Part shown: positions 7,830 to 15,716 of the stretch, piece by piece | Layout: every line of letters begins with the position of its first letter | How positions within the stretch are numbered: position 1 is the stretch's first letter | DNA from: an uncultured Collinsella sp. | GTDB taxonomy: Bacteria > Actinomycetota > Coriobacteriia > Coriobacteriales > Coriobacteriaceae | Length of the DNA stretch: 30,398 bases | Direction: 5' to 3' | NCBI GenBank assembly: GCA_902469555.1 | Contig: CABRDB010000047.1 | Location: forward strand, 1-30,398 | Made by a program: the position numbers and the translations under genes | Notes under the pieces: model-generated | Database searches by the model: none | What the model saw: only the letters and a program-made list of their open reading frames with translations | Told to the model about the DNA's origin: nothing

Positions 7830-8690
7830 TTACTTGATATTGTACTTAGCCATGAGGGCGTCGACGGTACCGTCGTCGGTCAGGTCCTTGATGGCTTGGT
7901 TAATGTCGTCCTTGAGCTTGGTGTTGCCCTGGTTGATGGCGATGGCGTACTCCTCGCCGGTGCTGATCTGCTTGATGGTCTGGCAGGTGTTGAACTGCTC
8001 GGCGGTCAGCTGGCTGGCAACGGAGCGGTTGGTAACTACGGCGTCGCCCTTATCGGACTGCAGGGCGCTGAAGCACTCGGTGGCGTCCTTGTAGGGGACG
8101 ATCTTGGCCTTGGGGAAGTTCTCCTGGGCAAAGGCCTCGGCGGTCGAGCCAGACTGGACGATGATGGTAGCGTCGGAATTGTTGAGCTTCTCGCTAAAGT
8201 TATCGGCCGTGATGTCGGTGTTATCGACCTTGGTCACGATAGCCTGATCATCCATGTAGTAGGAATCAGAGAAAGTGACTTCCTTCTCACGCTCGGGCGT
8301 GTCGGTGATAGCCGCGATGGAAACGTCATACTTGGCGCCCGAAGCGACGCCCGGAACCAGCGTGTCAAAGTCATTGTTGACATACTCGACATCCAGACCC
8401 AGCTTGTCACCGATAGCCTTGATGAGCTCAAGGTCAAAGCCCTGGTAGTCGCCGTTGTCATCCTTGTACTCAAACGGCGCGTACTCGGCAGAGGTGCCGA
8501 CGGTCAGCGTGCCGTCCTTGACGAGCGCGTACTCCTTGGAGCCGTCGACCTTCTCGACCTTAGCGTCGTCAGAGCTGCTGGAACCGGCATCAGAACCAGA
8601 GGTGGCGTTGGACGAACCGCAGCCCGTCAGAGCAAGGGCGAGCGCCATAGCACCCGTGGCGGCAAATGCGCCAAGCTTCTTCAGCTTCAT
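7830..8690 (-). CDS. Polar amino-acid ABC transporter substrate-binding lipoprotein
   Basis: 286 residues; ATG at 8690 with GGAAGGAG 7 nt upstream. The N-terminus is a lipoprotein signal with lipobox LTGC (Cys about 22), followed by a Ser/Asp-rich tether. The body has the bacterial SBP family 3 pattern: 'LTVGTSAEYAPFEY', 'GFDLELIKAIGDKLGL' and 'YDVSIAAITDTPEREKEVTFSDSYY' (about residues 61-145). It captures an amino acid outside the membrane and delivers it to the permease encoded downstream. It heads the operon and has its own strong promoter. The substrate is undetermined. Confidence 0.95.
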   Translation of the reverse strand: MKLKKLGAFAATGAMALALALTGCGSSNATSGSDAGSSSSDDAKVEKVDGSKEYALVKDGTLTVGTSAEYAPFEYKDDNGDYQGFDLELIKAIGDKLGLDVEYVNNDFDTLVPGVASGAKYDVSIAAITDTPEREKEVTFSDSYYMDDQAIVTKVDNTDITADNFSEKLNNSDATIIVQSGSTAEAFAQENFPKAKIVPYKDATECFSALQSDKGDAVVTNRSVASQLTAEQFNTCQTIKQISTGEEYAIAINQGNTKLKDDINQAIKDLTDDGTVDALMAKYNIK

Positions 8691-8747
8691 AATCAGTCTC
8701 CTTCCGGTGACCTCGTTTGATTCAGAGGTCTGCAAAAACTGTTGGCT

Positions 8748-8776
8748 ATTATGCACCCGGAATTACGAATCTGCAA
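8748..8776 (-). promoter_or_regulatory. Promoter of the amino-acid ABC transporter operon
   Basis: On the minus strand TTGCAG (8771-8776) and CATAAT (8748-8753) are separated by 17 nt. The -10 ends 57 nt before the lipoprotein start. The gap up to nfo (8837) shows no T-box or known riboswitch pattern. Confidence 0.65.
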
Positions 8777-8837
8777 TGAGAAAACTGATTGAAACAAACC
8801 CATAACGTGAATGGAATACTCTACTTTGTGACAGTCA

Positions 8838-9704
8838 TTACTGCTGCAATGACCTTAATAGTCTAATTTCAGCTGCATAACCTGCAAGTTCGTTCGGAGT
8901 CTCCAAAATAAACGGCAGCGAACGCAAACGGCCATTCGATACAATATTCTGCATAACCTGCATACCGCCACCAAATTCCTCGCTGCCAAGGTATCCCTTG
9001 CCGATGCACTCGTGACGATCTTTATGGGCACCACAAGGGTTCTTCGAATCGTTGATATGTACGGCATGCAAGCGATCGATACCCACCACGCGGTCGAACT
9101 CGTCGAGTACGCCGTCCAGATCATGGATGATGTCGTAGCCGGCATCGCTCACATGGCAGGTGTCCAAACAAACGCCCAGCTTATCGGACAGCTCTGGGCG
9201 CTTGGCGGCAACGCCCTCGATAATGCACGCCAGTTCTTCAAAGCTACGGCCCACCTCGGTGCCCTTGCCTGCCATGGTCTCGAGTAATACCGTCGTCTGC
9301 TGCCCCTCAAACATCACCTGGCACAGCGTGTCGACAATCATCTGAATGCCGACGTCGGAGCCCTGTCCCACATGCGCACCGGGATGGAAGTTGTAGTAGT
9401 TGCCGGGCAGTGCTTCCAGACGCTGCAAGTCCTCGGCCATTGCCTCCAGGGCAAACTCACGCGCCCGCTCTTTGGCTGAGCAGGGGTTATAGGTATACGG
9501 GGCATGAGCCACGAGCGGGCCAAAGTCGTTTTGCTCCATAAGCTCGCGCAGGGCCGCCACGTCATCCATGTCAATGTCTTTCGCCTTGCCGCCGCGCGGG
9601 TTGCGCGTAAAGAACGCAAAGGTATTGGCGCCAATGGACAACGCCGTCTCCCCCATTGCCCGATAGCCCTTCGTCGTCGAAAGATGACACCCGATCGTCA
9701 GCAT
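8838..9704 (-). CDS. nfo: Endonuclease IV (AP endonuclease)
   Basis: 288 residues from ATG at 9704, with AGGAGG 9 nt upstream; the longer open frame to 9788 only reads into a palindromic repeat. Endonuclease IV cuts the DNA backbone 5' of abasic sites in base-excision repair and uses a trinuclear zinc centre. Zinc-ligand motifs are visible: 'NFHPGAHVG' (about 106-114), 'LLETMAGKG' (about 146-154), 'LDTCH' (about 180-184) and '[17 protein letters not shown]' (about 216-232). Length and motif order match the family throughout. A 63-nt palindrome lies 21 nt before the start. Confidence 0.95.
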   Translation of the reverse strand: MLTIGCHLSTTKGYRAMGETALSIGANTFAFFTRNPRGGKAKDIDMDDVAALRELMEQNDFGPLVAHAPYTYNPCSAKERAREFALEAMAEDLQRLEALPGNYYNFHPGAHVGQGSDVGIQMIVDTLCQVMFEGQQTTVLLETMAGKGTEVGRSFEELACIIEGVAAKRPELSDKLGVCLDTCHVSDAGYDIIHDLDGVLDEFDRVVGIDRLHAVHINDSKNPCGAHKDRHECIGKGYLGSEEFGGGMQVMQNIVSNGRLRSLPFILETPNELAGYAAEIRLLRSLQQ

Positions 9705-9725
9705 CTCCAGCTCCCTCCTCATCAG

Positions 9726-9788
9726 TTGCGGTGAAATACGGTCTATTGGTGCCATATTTTGGCGCAAACAGACCGTATTCCACCGCAA
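9726..9788. repeat. 63-nt palindromic repeat, copy 1
   Basis: Outer arms TTGCGGTG and CACCGCAA pair, then AATACGGTCT pairs with AGACCGTATT across a single A/C mismatch. The loop of about 24 nt is 'ATTGGTGCC' through 'GGCGCAAAC'. A second copy at 10893-10955 has the same length, the same ends and the same loop pattern, but a different inner stem that is again self-complementary. Shared flanks are CTCCT(C)ATCAG on the left and TATAAAAGGG on the right. It stands just upstream of the nfo ribosome site. Confidence 0.85.
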
Positions 9789-9856
9789 CTTATAAAAGGG
9801 GCATCAGGGGCAAAGGCCTCCAGGCATTCCAAGCGCTGGCGCCATGCCCCCACGCC

Positions 9857-10876
9857 CTAAAGTTTCAAACGAATCGCATCGATGATGCGTGCGCAGCGCC
9901 GTGTGGCGGCTAGGGACATGATGGGGCTTTCGAGTTTCCCCGCCTGAATGAGCCGCGTCGCGTGCGATGCCTCACCGTAAAAATCATCGACCTCAAATGG
10001 TGCATCGATTTCGAGTACTCGACCGTCGGAGTGCTTCACATGGGCGAGCTCGGGGCGATGGAGACGCTCGATTTCCAACGAGCCCCGCTCACAGGCAATC
10101 GTTAAGCGGCTTTCATATGCTGCTTTGCCGTCGCACACCATATGAATGGGTATACCGCCGACGCTCATATGGATCTCGTCGGCCCAATCGACACGGCCGC
10201 CTGATACGTCACGCCAGCGAACTTCACGGGACGAAACCTCGCACGCGCCCGCGAGCAAATCCTCAAACCAACCGACCGCATAACAGCCCATGTCATATAG
10301 ACAGCCGCCCTGCAGCGGATCAAGCAGATAGCCCGAAGGAGACTCGCCGTAATCGAGCTTTTGCACGCTTTCAATCGAGACAATACGGCCAAGCTCACCC
10401 GACGCAAGCAAGTCTTTCACGCGAGTGCGCATCGGGCAAAACCGATTCTTCATCGCCTCCATAAACAGCACGCCGCGCTCGCGAGAGGTGGAGGCGATCG
10501 AGAGAGCCTCTTCCTCACTCAAAACGGCCGGCTTTTCGCACAGCACGGCCTTTCCGGCGCACAGCGCGCGACAGGCCCAACGCGTATGCATGCCATGCGG
10601 AAGAGCCAAGTAGATTGCGTCGACATCGGGGTCGGCAATCAGCGCGTCATAAGCCGCATCGCCGCTATCGTCGGCCGAGGCATGGCCATGCGCAGCATCG
10701 ATCGAAAACGCTCGGCAAAATTCCTCGACATGTGCAGGAGTGCGGCCGGCCGCAGCCACCAGCCGTGCCCCGTCGACCTTCTTGAGCGACGATGCAAATC
10801 GATGAGAAATGTGCCCAGCGCCCAAAATGCCCCAACGAACCTCACGCGAATCATTTCGTAAACCTCGGTCACCCAC
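9857..10876 (-). CDS. Gfo/Idh/MocA family oxidoreductase
   Basis: 339 residues. GTG start at 10876 with TAGGAGG about 5 nt upstream. The Rossmann motif 'WGILGAGHISHRF' (about 15-27) binds NAD(P), and 'CEKPA' (about 115-119) carries the family's conserved EKP. The C-terminal half is the usual alpha/beta dimerisation and substrate domain. These enzymes oxidise or reduce sugars, inositols or related polyols; the substrate is not evident here. It is one of two members of the family in the window (the other starts at 18863). The gaps on both sides hold copies of the 63-nt palindrome, and the start codon is 17 nt from copy 2. Confidence 0.88.
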   Translation of the reverse strand: MGDRGLRNDSREVRWGILGAGHISHRFASSLKKVDGARLVAAAGRTPAHVEEFCRAFSIDAAHGHASADDSGDAAYDALIADPDVDAIYLALPHGMHTRWACRALCAGKAVLCEKPAVLSEEEALSIASTSRERGVLFMEAMKNRFCPMRTRVKDLLASGELGRIVSIESVQKLDYGESPSGYLLDPLQGGCLYDMGCYAVGWFEDLLAGACEVSSREVRWRDVSGGRVDWADEIHMSVGGIPIHMVCDGKAAYESRLTIACERGSLEIERLHRPELAHVKHSDGRVLEIDAPFEVDDFYGEASHATRLIQAGKLESPIMSLAATRRCARIIDAIRLKL

Positions 10877-10892
10877 GATAGCCTCCTATCAG

Positions 10893-10955
10893 TTGCGGTG
10901 AAATAGTTCCTGTTGATGCCTTATTCTGCCGCAAACAGGAACTATTCCATCACAA
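10893..10955. repeat. 63-nt palindromic repeat, copy 2
   Basis: Arms TTGCGGTGAAATAGTTCCTG and CAGGAACTATTCCATCACAA fold into a long hairpin around the loop 'TTGATGCC' to 'GCCGCAAA'. Compared with copy 1 (9726-9788), length and loop are kept while the inner stem CGGTCT/AGACCG is replaced by GTTCCTG/CAGGAAC, with both arms changed together. It lies between the aldo/keto reductase stop and the ribosome site of the oxidoreductase gene. Confidence 0.85.
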
Positions 10956-10967
10956 GATATAAAAGGG

Positions 10968-12158
10968 TCATGAGGAGCGTGTTTTACCGAAGACTTTAAG
11001 CATGGCCGTTACGGGGCCCGGCTGGAAGCGTCGGCGCACGTCATCGAGACGCTCGGGGATATCGATATGCTGCGGGCAGTGGCGCGCGCATTTGCCGCAC
11101 TTGACGCAATTGCTCACCAGCTTGGGCTCGCTCGTGCGCACCGCACTCGCCGTAAAGTATTGCGACAGCCCCGTAAACCAGCTGTGCGCATAGCTCGCGT
11201 TGTAGGCGGCAAAACATCCAGGGATATTGATGCCTTTAGGACACGGCATGCAATAGCCGCATCCCGTGCAGGGCACGCGATTCGACTTTTCAAACTCTTC
11301 CAGCACGCGTGCGACGGTATCGAGCTGAGTCGCTGTCATCGAATCCGGCATGGCTCGATCGGCCAACGCCGCGTTCTCATCCACCTGCGCGGTATCGGTC
11401 ATACCCGATAGCAGCATCGTCACCTGAGGATGGTTCCACACCCACGAAAGCCCCCAGGCGGCAGGGGTGCGCAAATGCGGGTCACGGGCGCTCTCGAGCA
11501 CAGCGCGGGCCCGCGGCGGCAGCTTGCCCGCCAGACGCCCGCCTAGCAGCGGCTCCATCACAAACACCGCGAGCCCGCGCTCCGCAGCCGCCATGAGTCC
11601 TGCCGTTCCCGCTTGATATCGTTCTCCAGCATAGTTGTACTGGATCTGGCAAAAATCCCAGTCATATGCGTCAAGCATCGTAAGGAAGTCCGCCGCGCTG
11701 CCGTGGTACGAAAAACCAATCTGACGAATGCGCCCCGCCGCCTTTTGATGCGCGATCCAGTCCTCGATGCCCAACGCCACCACACGTTCCCACTGGGCGG
11801 GCGAGGTAATGTTGTGCATAAGGTAATAGTCGATATGGTCGGTCTGCAGGCGGCGCAGTTGCTCGTCGAAGAACCAGTCGAAATCCTCCGCGCACTTGCA
11901 CGAAGCATGCGGCAACTTAGTCGCCAGCAACACCCGGTCACGCAGCCCCAAGCGCTCAAGCGAGGCGCCCACGCAAGCCTCGTTGCCGGGATAGAGATAG
12001 GCCGTGTCCAGGTAGTTAATCCCCTGCTCCACCGCACGGGAGATGATGGCATCGGCTGTCTTCGCATCCGGACGTCCCGGCGCACCGGGAAACCTCATGC
12101 AGCCCAGGCCCAGAGCGGATATTCGGTTACCACTTTTGGGGTCAACGCGGTATTGCAC
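10968..12158 (-). CDS. Aldo/keto reductase with C-terminal 2[4Fe-4S] ferredoxin-like domain
   Basis: 396 residues, GTG at 12158 after a G-rich Shine-Dalgarno (GGGAGGGG). Residues about 1-260 form the aldo/keto reductase barrel: 'LGLGCMRFPG' at the start, 'YLDTAYLYPGNE' with the Asp-Tyr pair, 'LATKL' with the Lys and 'YYLMHN' with the His. The C-terminus has two four-cysteine clusters, 'CTGCGYCMPCPKG' (about 298-310) and 'CVKCGKCARHCPQ' (about 351-363). This fusion (COG1453-like) is common in anaerobes and implies electron exchange with ferredoxin rather than simple NADPH use. The physiological substrate is unknown. It is divergent from the cyclase-family gene. Confidence 0.93.
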   Translation of the reverse strand: MQYRVDPKSGNRISALGLGCMRFPGAPGRPDAKTADAIISRAVEQGINYLDTAYLYPGNEACVGASLERLGLRDRVLLATKLPHASCKCAEDFDWFFDEQLRRLQTDHIDYYLMHNITSPAQWERVVALGIEDWIAHQKAAGRIRQIGFSYHGSAADFLTMLDAYDWDFCQIQYNYAGERYQAGTAGLMAAAERGLAVFVMEPLLGGRLAGKLPPRARAVLESARDPHLRTPAAWGLSWVWNHPQVTMLLSGMTDTAQVDENAALADRAMPDSMTATQLDTVARVLEEFEKSNRVPCTGCGYCMPCPKGINIPGCFAAYNASYAHSWFTGLSQYFTASAVRTSEPKLVSNCVKCGKCARHCPQHIDIPERLDDVRRRFQPGPVTAMLKVFGKTRSS

Positions 12159-12320
12159 GGCCCCTCCCCTCCCATCGAAGCCCTGACAAGGCGAAACAAA
12201 CCTGTCACGTCATCGAAACACATCGGAATCGCAATTGAGAACGTATCGTAACGCAGCAGAAATCAGGCCGTCACGGCACCGCTTTAACATCAGCAAAAAG
12301 CCCGATGAAAGGAGTCGCCC

Positions 12321-13091
12321 ATGCCCGCGCTCGACCTTTGGAACCTCGCATCCCAGCTCAAAAGCATCGATTATCGCTGGGTCGACCTCACCCACACGCT
12401 CTCGTGCGACACCCCGCACTGGTTTGGCTTTAAGCCGTTTGAGTCCACCAAGCTCTTCGACTATCTGCCAAACACGCCCGGGGACATGCTCGCGCCCATG
12501 CGCTGCTTTCAGTATTCGGTCGCCTCGCAATACGGCACCCACGTCGATGCACCGAGCCACTTCCATGTCGACGGCCGCTCCCTTGGCGAGATCGAGCCCA
12601 TCGAGTTTATGCATCCGCTCTGCGTGATCGACAAGCACGAGGAATGCGCCGCAAACCCCGACTTTATCCTAACCGTCGATGACCTCAAAACTTGGGAGGA
12701 CGAGCACGGTCGCATTCCCGAGGACGCTTTCGTCGCCTTCCGCTCCGACTGGTCCAAGCTCGCCGATCTGGAAAACAAGGACGAGGACGGCCAGCCCCAC
12801 TACCCCGGCTGGGACCTCGATGCCATCAAGTGGCTTGTAGAGGAACGCAATATCGGCGCCATCGGCCACGAGCCCGCAGATACCGATCCGGCGACCATCA
12901 CCACGCGCGAGGACGCCTACCCCTACCCCGGCGAGCAATACATCCTCTCGGTCGACCGCTATCAGATCGAAGTCATGGACCATCTGGACGAGCTCCCTGC
13001 CACGGGTGCCGTCATCTTCTGCACCTTCCCCAAGGTCCGCGATGGCGTCGGATACCCCGCCCGCGTCTTTGCGGTCTGCCCCGCGGCATAA
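12321..13091 (+). CDS. Cyclase-family metal-dependent hydrolase (kynurenine formamidase-like)
   Basis: 256 residues, ATG at 12321 with AAAGGAG upstream. The motif 'QYGTHVDAPSHF' (about 70-81) fits the HxGTHxDxPxH metal site of the cyclase/KynB family, with Gln in place of the first His. A second block 'GHEPADTDPA' (about 185-194) fits the family's catalytic region. Members hydrolyse N-formylkynurenine, isatin or cyclic amides and are often carried by gut anaerobes without a known substrate. No kynurenine genes are nearby, so the reaction cannot be assigned. A terminator (13170-13196) separates it from the downstream panE-like gene. The 162-nt gap upstream, shared with the aldo/keto reductase gene, must hold divergent promoters, but I could not fix them. 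Confidence 0.85.
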   Translation: MPALDLWNLASQLKSIDYRWVDLTHTLSCDTPHWFGFKPFESTKLFDYLPNTPGDMLAPMRCFQYSVASQYGTHVDAPSHFHVDGRSLGEIEPIEFMHPLCVIDKHEECAANPDFILTVDDLKTWEDEHGRIPEDAFVAFRSDWSKLADLENKDEDGQPHYPGWDLDAIKWLVEERNIGAIGHEPADTDPATITTREDAYPYPGEQYILSVDRYQIEVMDHLDELPATGAVIFCTFPKVRDGVGYPARVFAVCPAA

Positions 13092-13169
13092 GCGCACAGC
13101 GCAATAGTTTCTTTTTCATAACAGCCGCCCCGCGCACCCGCCAATCACCCTGGCAGCATACAATCCATC

Positions 13170-13196
13170 AGGCGCCCCTTACGCGGGCGCCTTTTA
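13170..13196 (+). terminator. Intrinsic terminator of the cyclase-family gene
   Basis: AGGCGCCC (13170-13177) pairs with GGGCGCCT (13185-13192) around a 7-nt loop and is followed by TTTTAT. It stops transcription before the panE-like gene, which therefore needs its own promoter. Confidence 0.8.
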
Positions 13197-13214
13197 TATG
13201 GGGAGATGATTCAT

Positions 13215-14129
13215 ATGCAGATCAACAAGGTCGCCTTTATCGGCAAGGGCGGCGTCGGCCTGCTCTACGGCAGCATGATTGCCAAGGCCCTCGGCAATGA
13301 CGCCGTCGAATACGTTATGGATGACGCCCGTTTTGAGCGTCACGCGGGCGATGCGCTCACCGTCAACGGAAAGCCTTGCGATCTCACGTCCGTCCGCGCC
13401 AGCGAGGCAGCGCCCGCCGATCTGGTCATCCTGACGGTCAAGACCACCGGTCTCGACCAAGCACTCAAGACTATGGAGCGCGTCGTGGGACCCAACACGC
13501 TCATCGCCTCGCTGTGCAACGGCATTACGAGCGAGCAAAAGATTGCCGAACGCTTTGGCTGGGAGCATACCGTTCTTGGTATCTGCCAGGGCATGGACGC
13601 CGTGTTCCTCAACGGAGAGCTCACCTTTACCAACACTGGCGAGATCCGCTTTGGCGCGGCGGCCGGCACGGACCCCGCAACCATCACCGCAATCGACGAG
13701 CTCTACACGCGCTGCGGCATCGCCCATACCGTCGAGAGCGACATTGCGCACCGCATGTGGGCCAAACTCATGCTCAACGACGGCATCAACCAGACCTGCA
13801 TGGCCTACGGCGGGACCTACGGAAGCGCCACGGAGCCGGGCTCCGAGCAGCGCCGTTGTTTTGTCTCCGCCATGCGCGAGACACTTGCGGTTGCCAACGC
13901 CGAGGGCGTTGAGCTGACCGAGGCAGACCTGACGCAAATGGTGCACCTCATCGAGGGAATCGACCCCGCCGGTATGCCCTCGATGGCGCAGGACCGCATC
14001 GCACAACGAAAAACCGAAGTCGAGGAGTTCGCGGGCACCATTTGCCGCCTGGCGGCCAAGCACGATATCCAGGCACCGCAAAACGAGTGGCTCTATCGGC
14101 GCATCCGCGGTATCGAGAAAAGCTGGTAG
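13215..14129 (+). CDS. Ketopantoate reductase family protein (PanE/ApbA)
   Basis: 304 residues. I chose ATG at 13215, 9 nt after GGGGAG; the in-frame ATG at 13206 abuts that site and is too close. The N-terminus 'FIGKGGVGLLYG' (about 7-18) is the NADP-binding loop. 'WAKLMLNDGINQ' (about 179-190) carries the family's catalytic Lys and Asn, and 'PSMAQD' plus 'RKTEVEEFAG' (about 256-275) the C-terminal substrate-binding pattern with its conserved Glu. The founding enzyme reduces 2-dehydropantoate to pantoate for coenzyme A. Many genomes carry paralogues acting on other 2-oxo acids, and no panB or panC is near, so the pantothenate role is likely but not proven. Confidence 0.88.
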   Translation: MQINKVAFIGKGGVGLLYGSMIAKALGNDAVEYVMDDARFERHAGDALTVNGKPCDLTSVRASEAAPADLVILTVKTTGLDQALKTMERVVGPNTLIASLCNGITSEQKIAERFGWEHTVLGICQGMDAVFLNGELTFTNTGEIRFGAAAGTDPATITAIDELYTRCGIAHTVESDIAHRMWAKLMLNDGINQTCMAYGGTYGSATEPGSEQRRCFVSAMRETLAVANAEGVELTEADLTQMVHLIEGIDPAGMPSMAQDRIAQRKTEVEEFAGTICRLAAKHDIQAPQNEWLYRRIRGIEKSW

Positions 14130-14165
14130 CGCCAACGCGCCGCATTCAACAGCCTTAACAGCAAA

Positions 14166-14198
14166 GCCGCCGCAAGAGAACCTTTCCCCTGCGGCGGC
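14166..14198. terminator. Hairpin between convergent genes, likely terminator
   Basis: GCCGCCGCA (14166-14174) pairs perfectly with TGCGGCGGC (14190-14198) across a 15-nt loop. T-tracts on either side are short (CTTCATCTT on plus, TTTGCTGTT on minus), so efficiency is uncertain. It sits between panE-like (plus) and the small membrane-protein gene (minus). Confidence 0.6.
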
Positions 14199-14238
14199 CT
14201 TCATCTTCGTCTATAACCGGCGGCCGATCTCACAACAG

Positions 14239-14445
14239 TTAGCGTTGCGACCCCGGCACCTCGTCCTCGTCATCGTGGCAAAGAACCACGCCCGCGCTTC
14301 CCAGTAGCGTGGCCGCAATCAGCGCGCCGACCACGATAGGAGCAGCCCTGTATGTCCCCTGCATGCCCGCGACGAGCGCGGCCGTGGGACCAAGGCAGCC
14401 AAGCATCAACGCGACGGCGGCAACGGCAATATCTCGAGCATTCAC
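14239..14445 (-). CDS. Small membrane protein of unknown function
   Basis: 68 residues. The start is GTG at 14445 with GGAGG 10 nt upstream. Two hydrophobic stretches (about 5-27 and 34-56) joined by a short 'GTYRA' turn suggest two membrane helices with an acidic C-terminal tail 'CHDDEDEVPGSQR'. No family is recognised. The Shine-Dalgarno and the clean transmembrane pattern argue for a real gene, but no conservation can be checked here. Confidence 0.55.
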   Translation of the reverse strand: MNARDIAVAAVALMLGCLGPTAALVAGMQGTYRAAPIVVGALIAATLLGSAGVVLCHDDEDEVPGSQR

Positions 14446-14630
14446 AAGACCACTTCCTCCAAGAGAAAGACCTTATTTCTCATGACTAGTGTGCCCCGCA
14501 TCCATACGCCCAGCGTACCGCCACGGTAAGGGCTCTGTTAACTCAAACGCACATAAAGAACGGGTGGCTTTACGTTGCCCTAAAGCTCGGTAAAGACGCC
14601 CGCCCGCCAAATATCCGTGATGCAGAAAAA

Positions 14631-15404
14631 TTACCAACCGGTGTAGTAGTCGGTGGTTCCGGCAGCGCAGCCGGAGTCATAGACCTTGCAATCACCCTTG
14701 GAGCCCGTAAAGGTCGAGCCCTGGGCCATATCGCCCGCGGCAACAACGTAATAGCCGTCGGAATCGCGCCAGAAGCCCTCAGAATCCTGAGTCCATTCGC
14801 CCGTGCGATAGTGATAAAGCACATTGCTGCTGTAATAGGTCTCGCGGCGCCCGTTGTAGTTATTGACACCCGCAGAGCGCGTCAGGCCCGATCCGTTCGC
14901 GTAGGACGCGGCAGACGCGTAGGATGGAGTGTAACCGGCGTTGTAGTACGAAGCCTGGGCGGCGGCAGCCTCCGTCTCGGCGGCGGCAGCCTCGAGCGCT
15001 TCGCGCTTGGCATCCTCAAGCGCAGTGCGCAGCTCATCGAGCTCGGTCGACTTGGCGTCGACCTCCCCCATCGTCAACAGGCTACCCGCACCGTCGATGC
15101 AACCCTGCAACACAGCGCGCTCGTCATCGGTAGCATAGTCGCCATACATATTCATAATGATTTGAGCGCGCATCTCCAGGGAATCGCGCTTTGCCCCCAT
15201 CGAGGCGTTCCACTCCTGCATGGAGCCATATCCGTCGCCGCGGTAGTCGACGGGCTGCACCAGCGTCGCCTCGGACGGCGTAGATCCGACCGTATCGGAT
15301 AGTGTTGCCGCGTGGGCATCAGTTGCGCCGGCGCCCACCAAAAGTGCCACGGTCAGAGCGGCGGAAAGGGCGGCGGCTTTCGGTTTTCGTGAATCGATCC
15401 TCAT
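14631..15404 (-). CDS. Secreted protein with coiled coil and conserved-looking C-terminal Cys domain
   Basis: 257 residues, ATG at 15404 with GGAGG 11 nt upstream. A signal peptide (about 1-33) ends 'DAHA'. Residues about 110-155 are Ala/Glu-rich heptad-like sequence predicted to form a coiled coil. The C-terminal 70 residues are aromatic and Gly-rich ('GFWRDSDGYYVVAAGDMAQG', about 202-221) and hold two cysteines in 'GDCKVYDSGC' that could form a disulfide. That tail resembles a module I associate with secreted or wall-hydrolase proteins of this lineage, but I cannot name it. No catalytic residues are recognisable. Possibly a cell-envelope or peptidoglycan-binding protein. Confidence 0.75.
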   Translation of the reverse strand: MRIDSRKPKAAALSAALTVALLVGAGATDAHAATLSDTVGSTPSEATLVQPVDYRGDGYGSMQEWNASMGAKRDSLEMRAQIIMNMYGDYATDDERAVLQGCIDGAGSLLTMGEVDAKSTELDELRTALEDAKREALEAAAAETEAAAAQASYYNAGYTPSYASAASYANGSGLTRSAGVNNYNGRRETYYSSNVLYHYRTGEWTQDSEGFWRDSDGYYVVAAGDMAQGSTFTGSKGDCKVYDSGCAAGTTDYYTGW

Positions 15405-15615
15405 GTAGCTGGAAACCTCCGTAGTGCGTTTTTGCTGCGTTTGAGCTGCGTGTGATTCGATTGCGCTGCATAGTACCCCGAGCAAATCGCGACCTGCGGT
15501 TTTACTCAAAAGGCGCACGTCAATTGCGTAAAACTCACATCCTCTCAACAGGAGTTTTCCACAACTCGAATGCATAAAGCATGCCAAAAACCCTGTTTTT
15601 GCACCCGCTCTATGC
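15405..15615. other. Gap between the secreted-protein gene and metY terminator, no gene seen
   Basis: The 312-nt gap 15405-15716 contains the metY terminator at its right end. The rest is AT-richer and should hold the promoter of the secreted-protein gene: TTGACG and TACTAT occur on the minus strand but not at proper spacing. No open frame with a ribosome site is visible. Confidence 0.5.
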
Positions 15616-15653
15616 AAAAAAAGCGCCTGTGCAACCATTGTTCGCACAGGCGC
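15616..15653 (-). terminator. Intrinsic terminator of metY
   Basis: On the minus strand GCGCCTGTGC (15653-15644) pairs with GCACAGGCGC (15632-15623), loop of 11 nt, followed by seven T. It lies 64 nt past the metY stop. Confidence 0.9.
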
Positions 15654-15716
15654 CTTGAGCAGGCATTTTATGCAGTATAACCTATCGAGTCGCAAGGGGT
15701 CCTTGCACAAGTCGCC

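Noticed and set aside
6366..8720. Plus-strand frames over the ABC transporter operon
   Set aside because: Shadow frames. The minus-strand genes show clear ABC transporter motifs and operon spacing.
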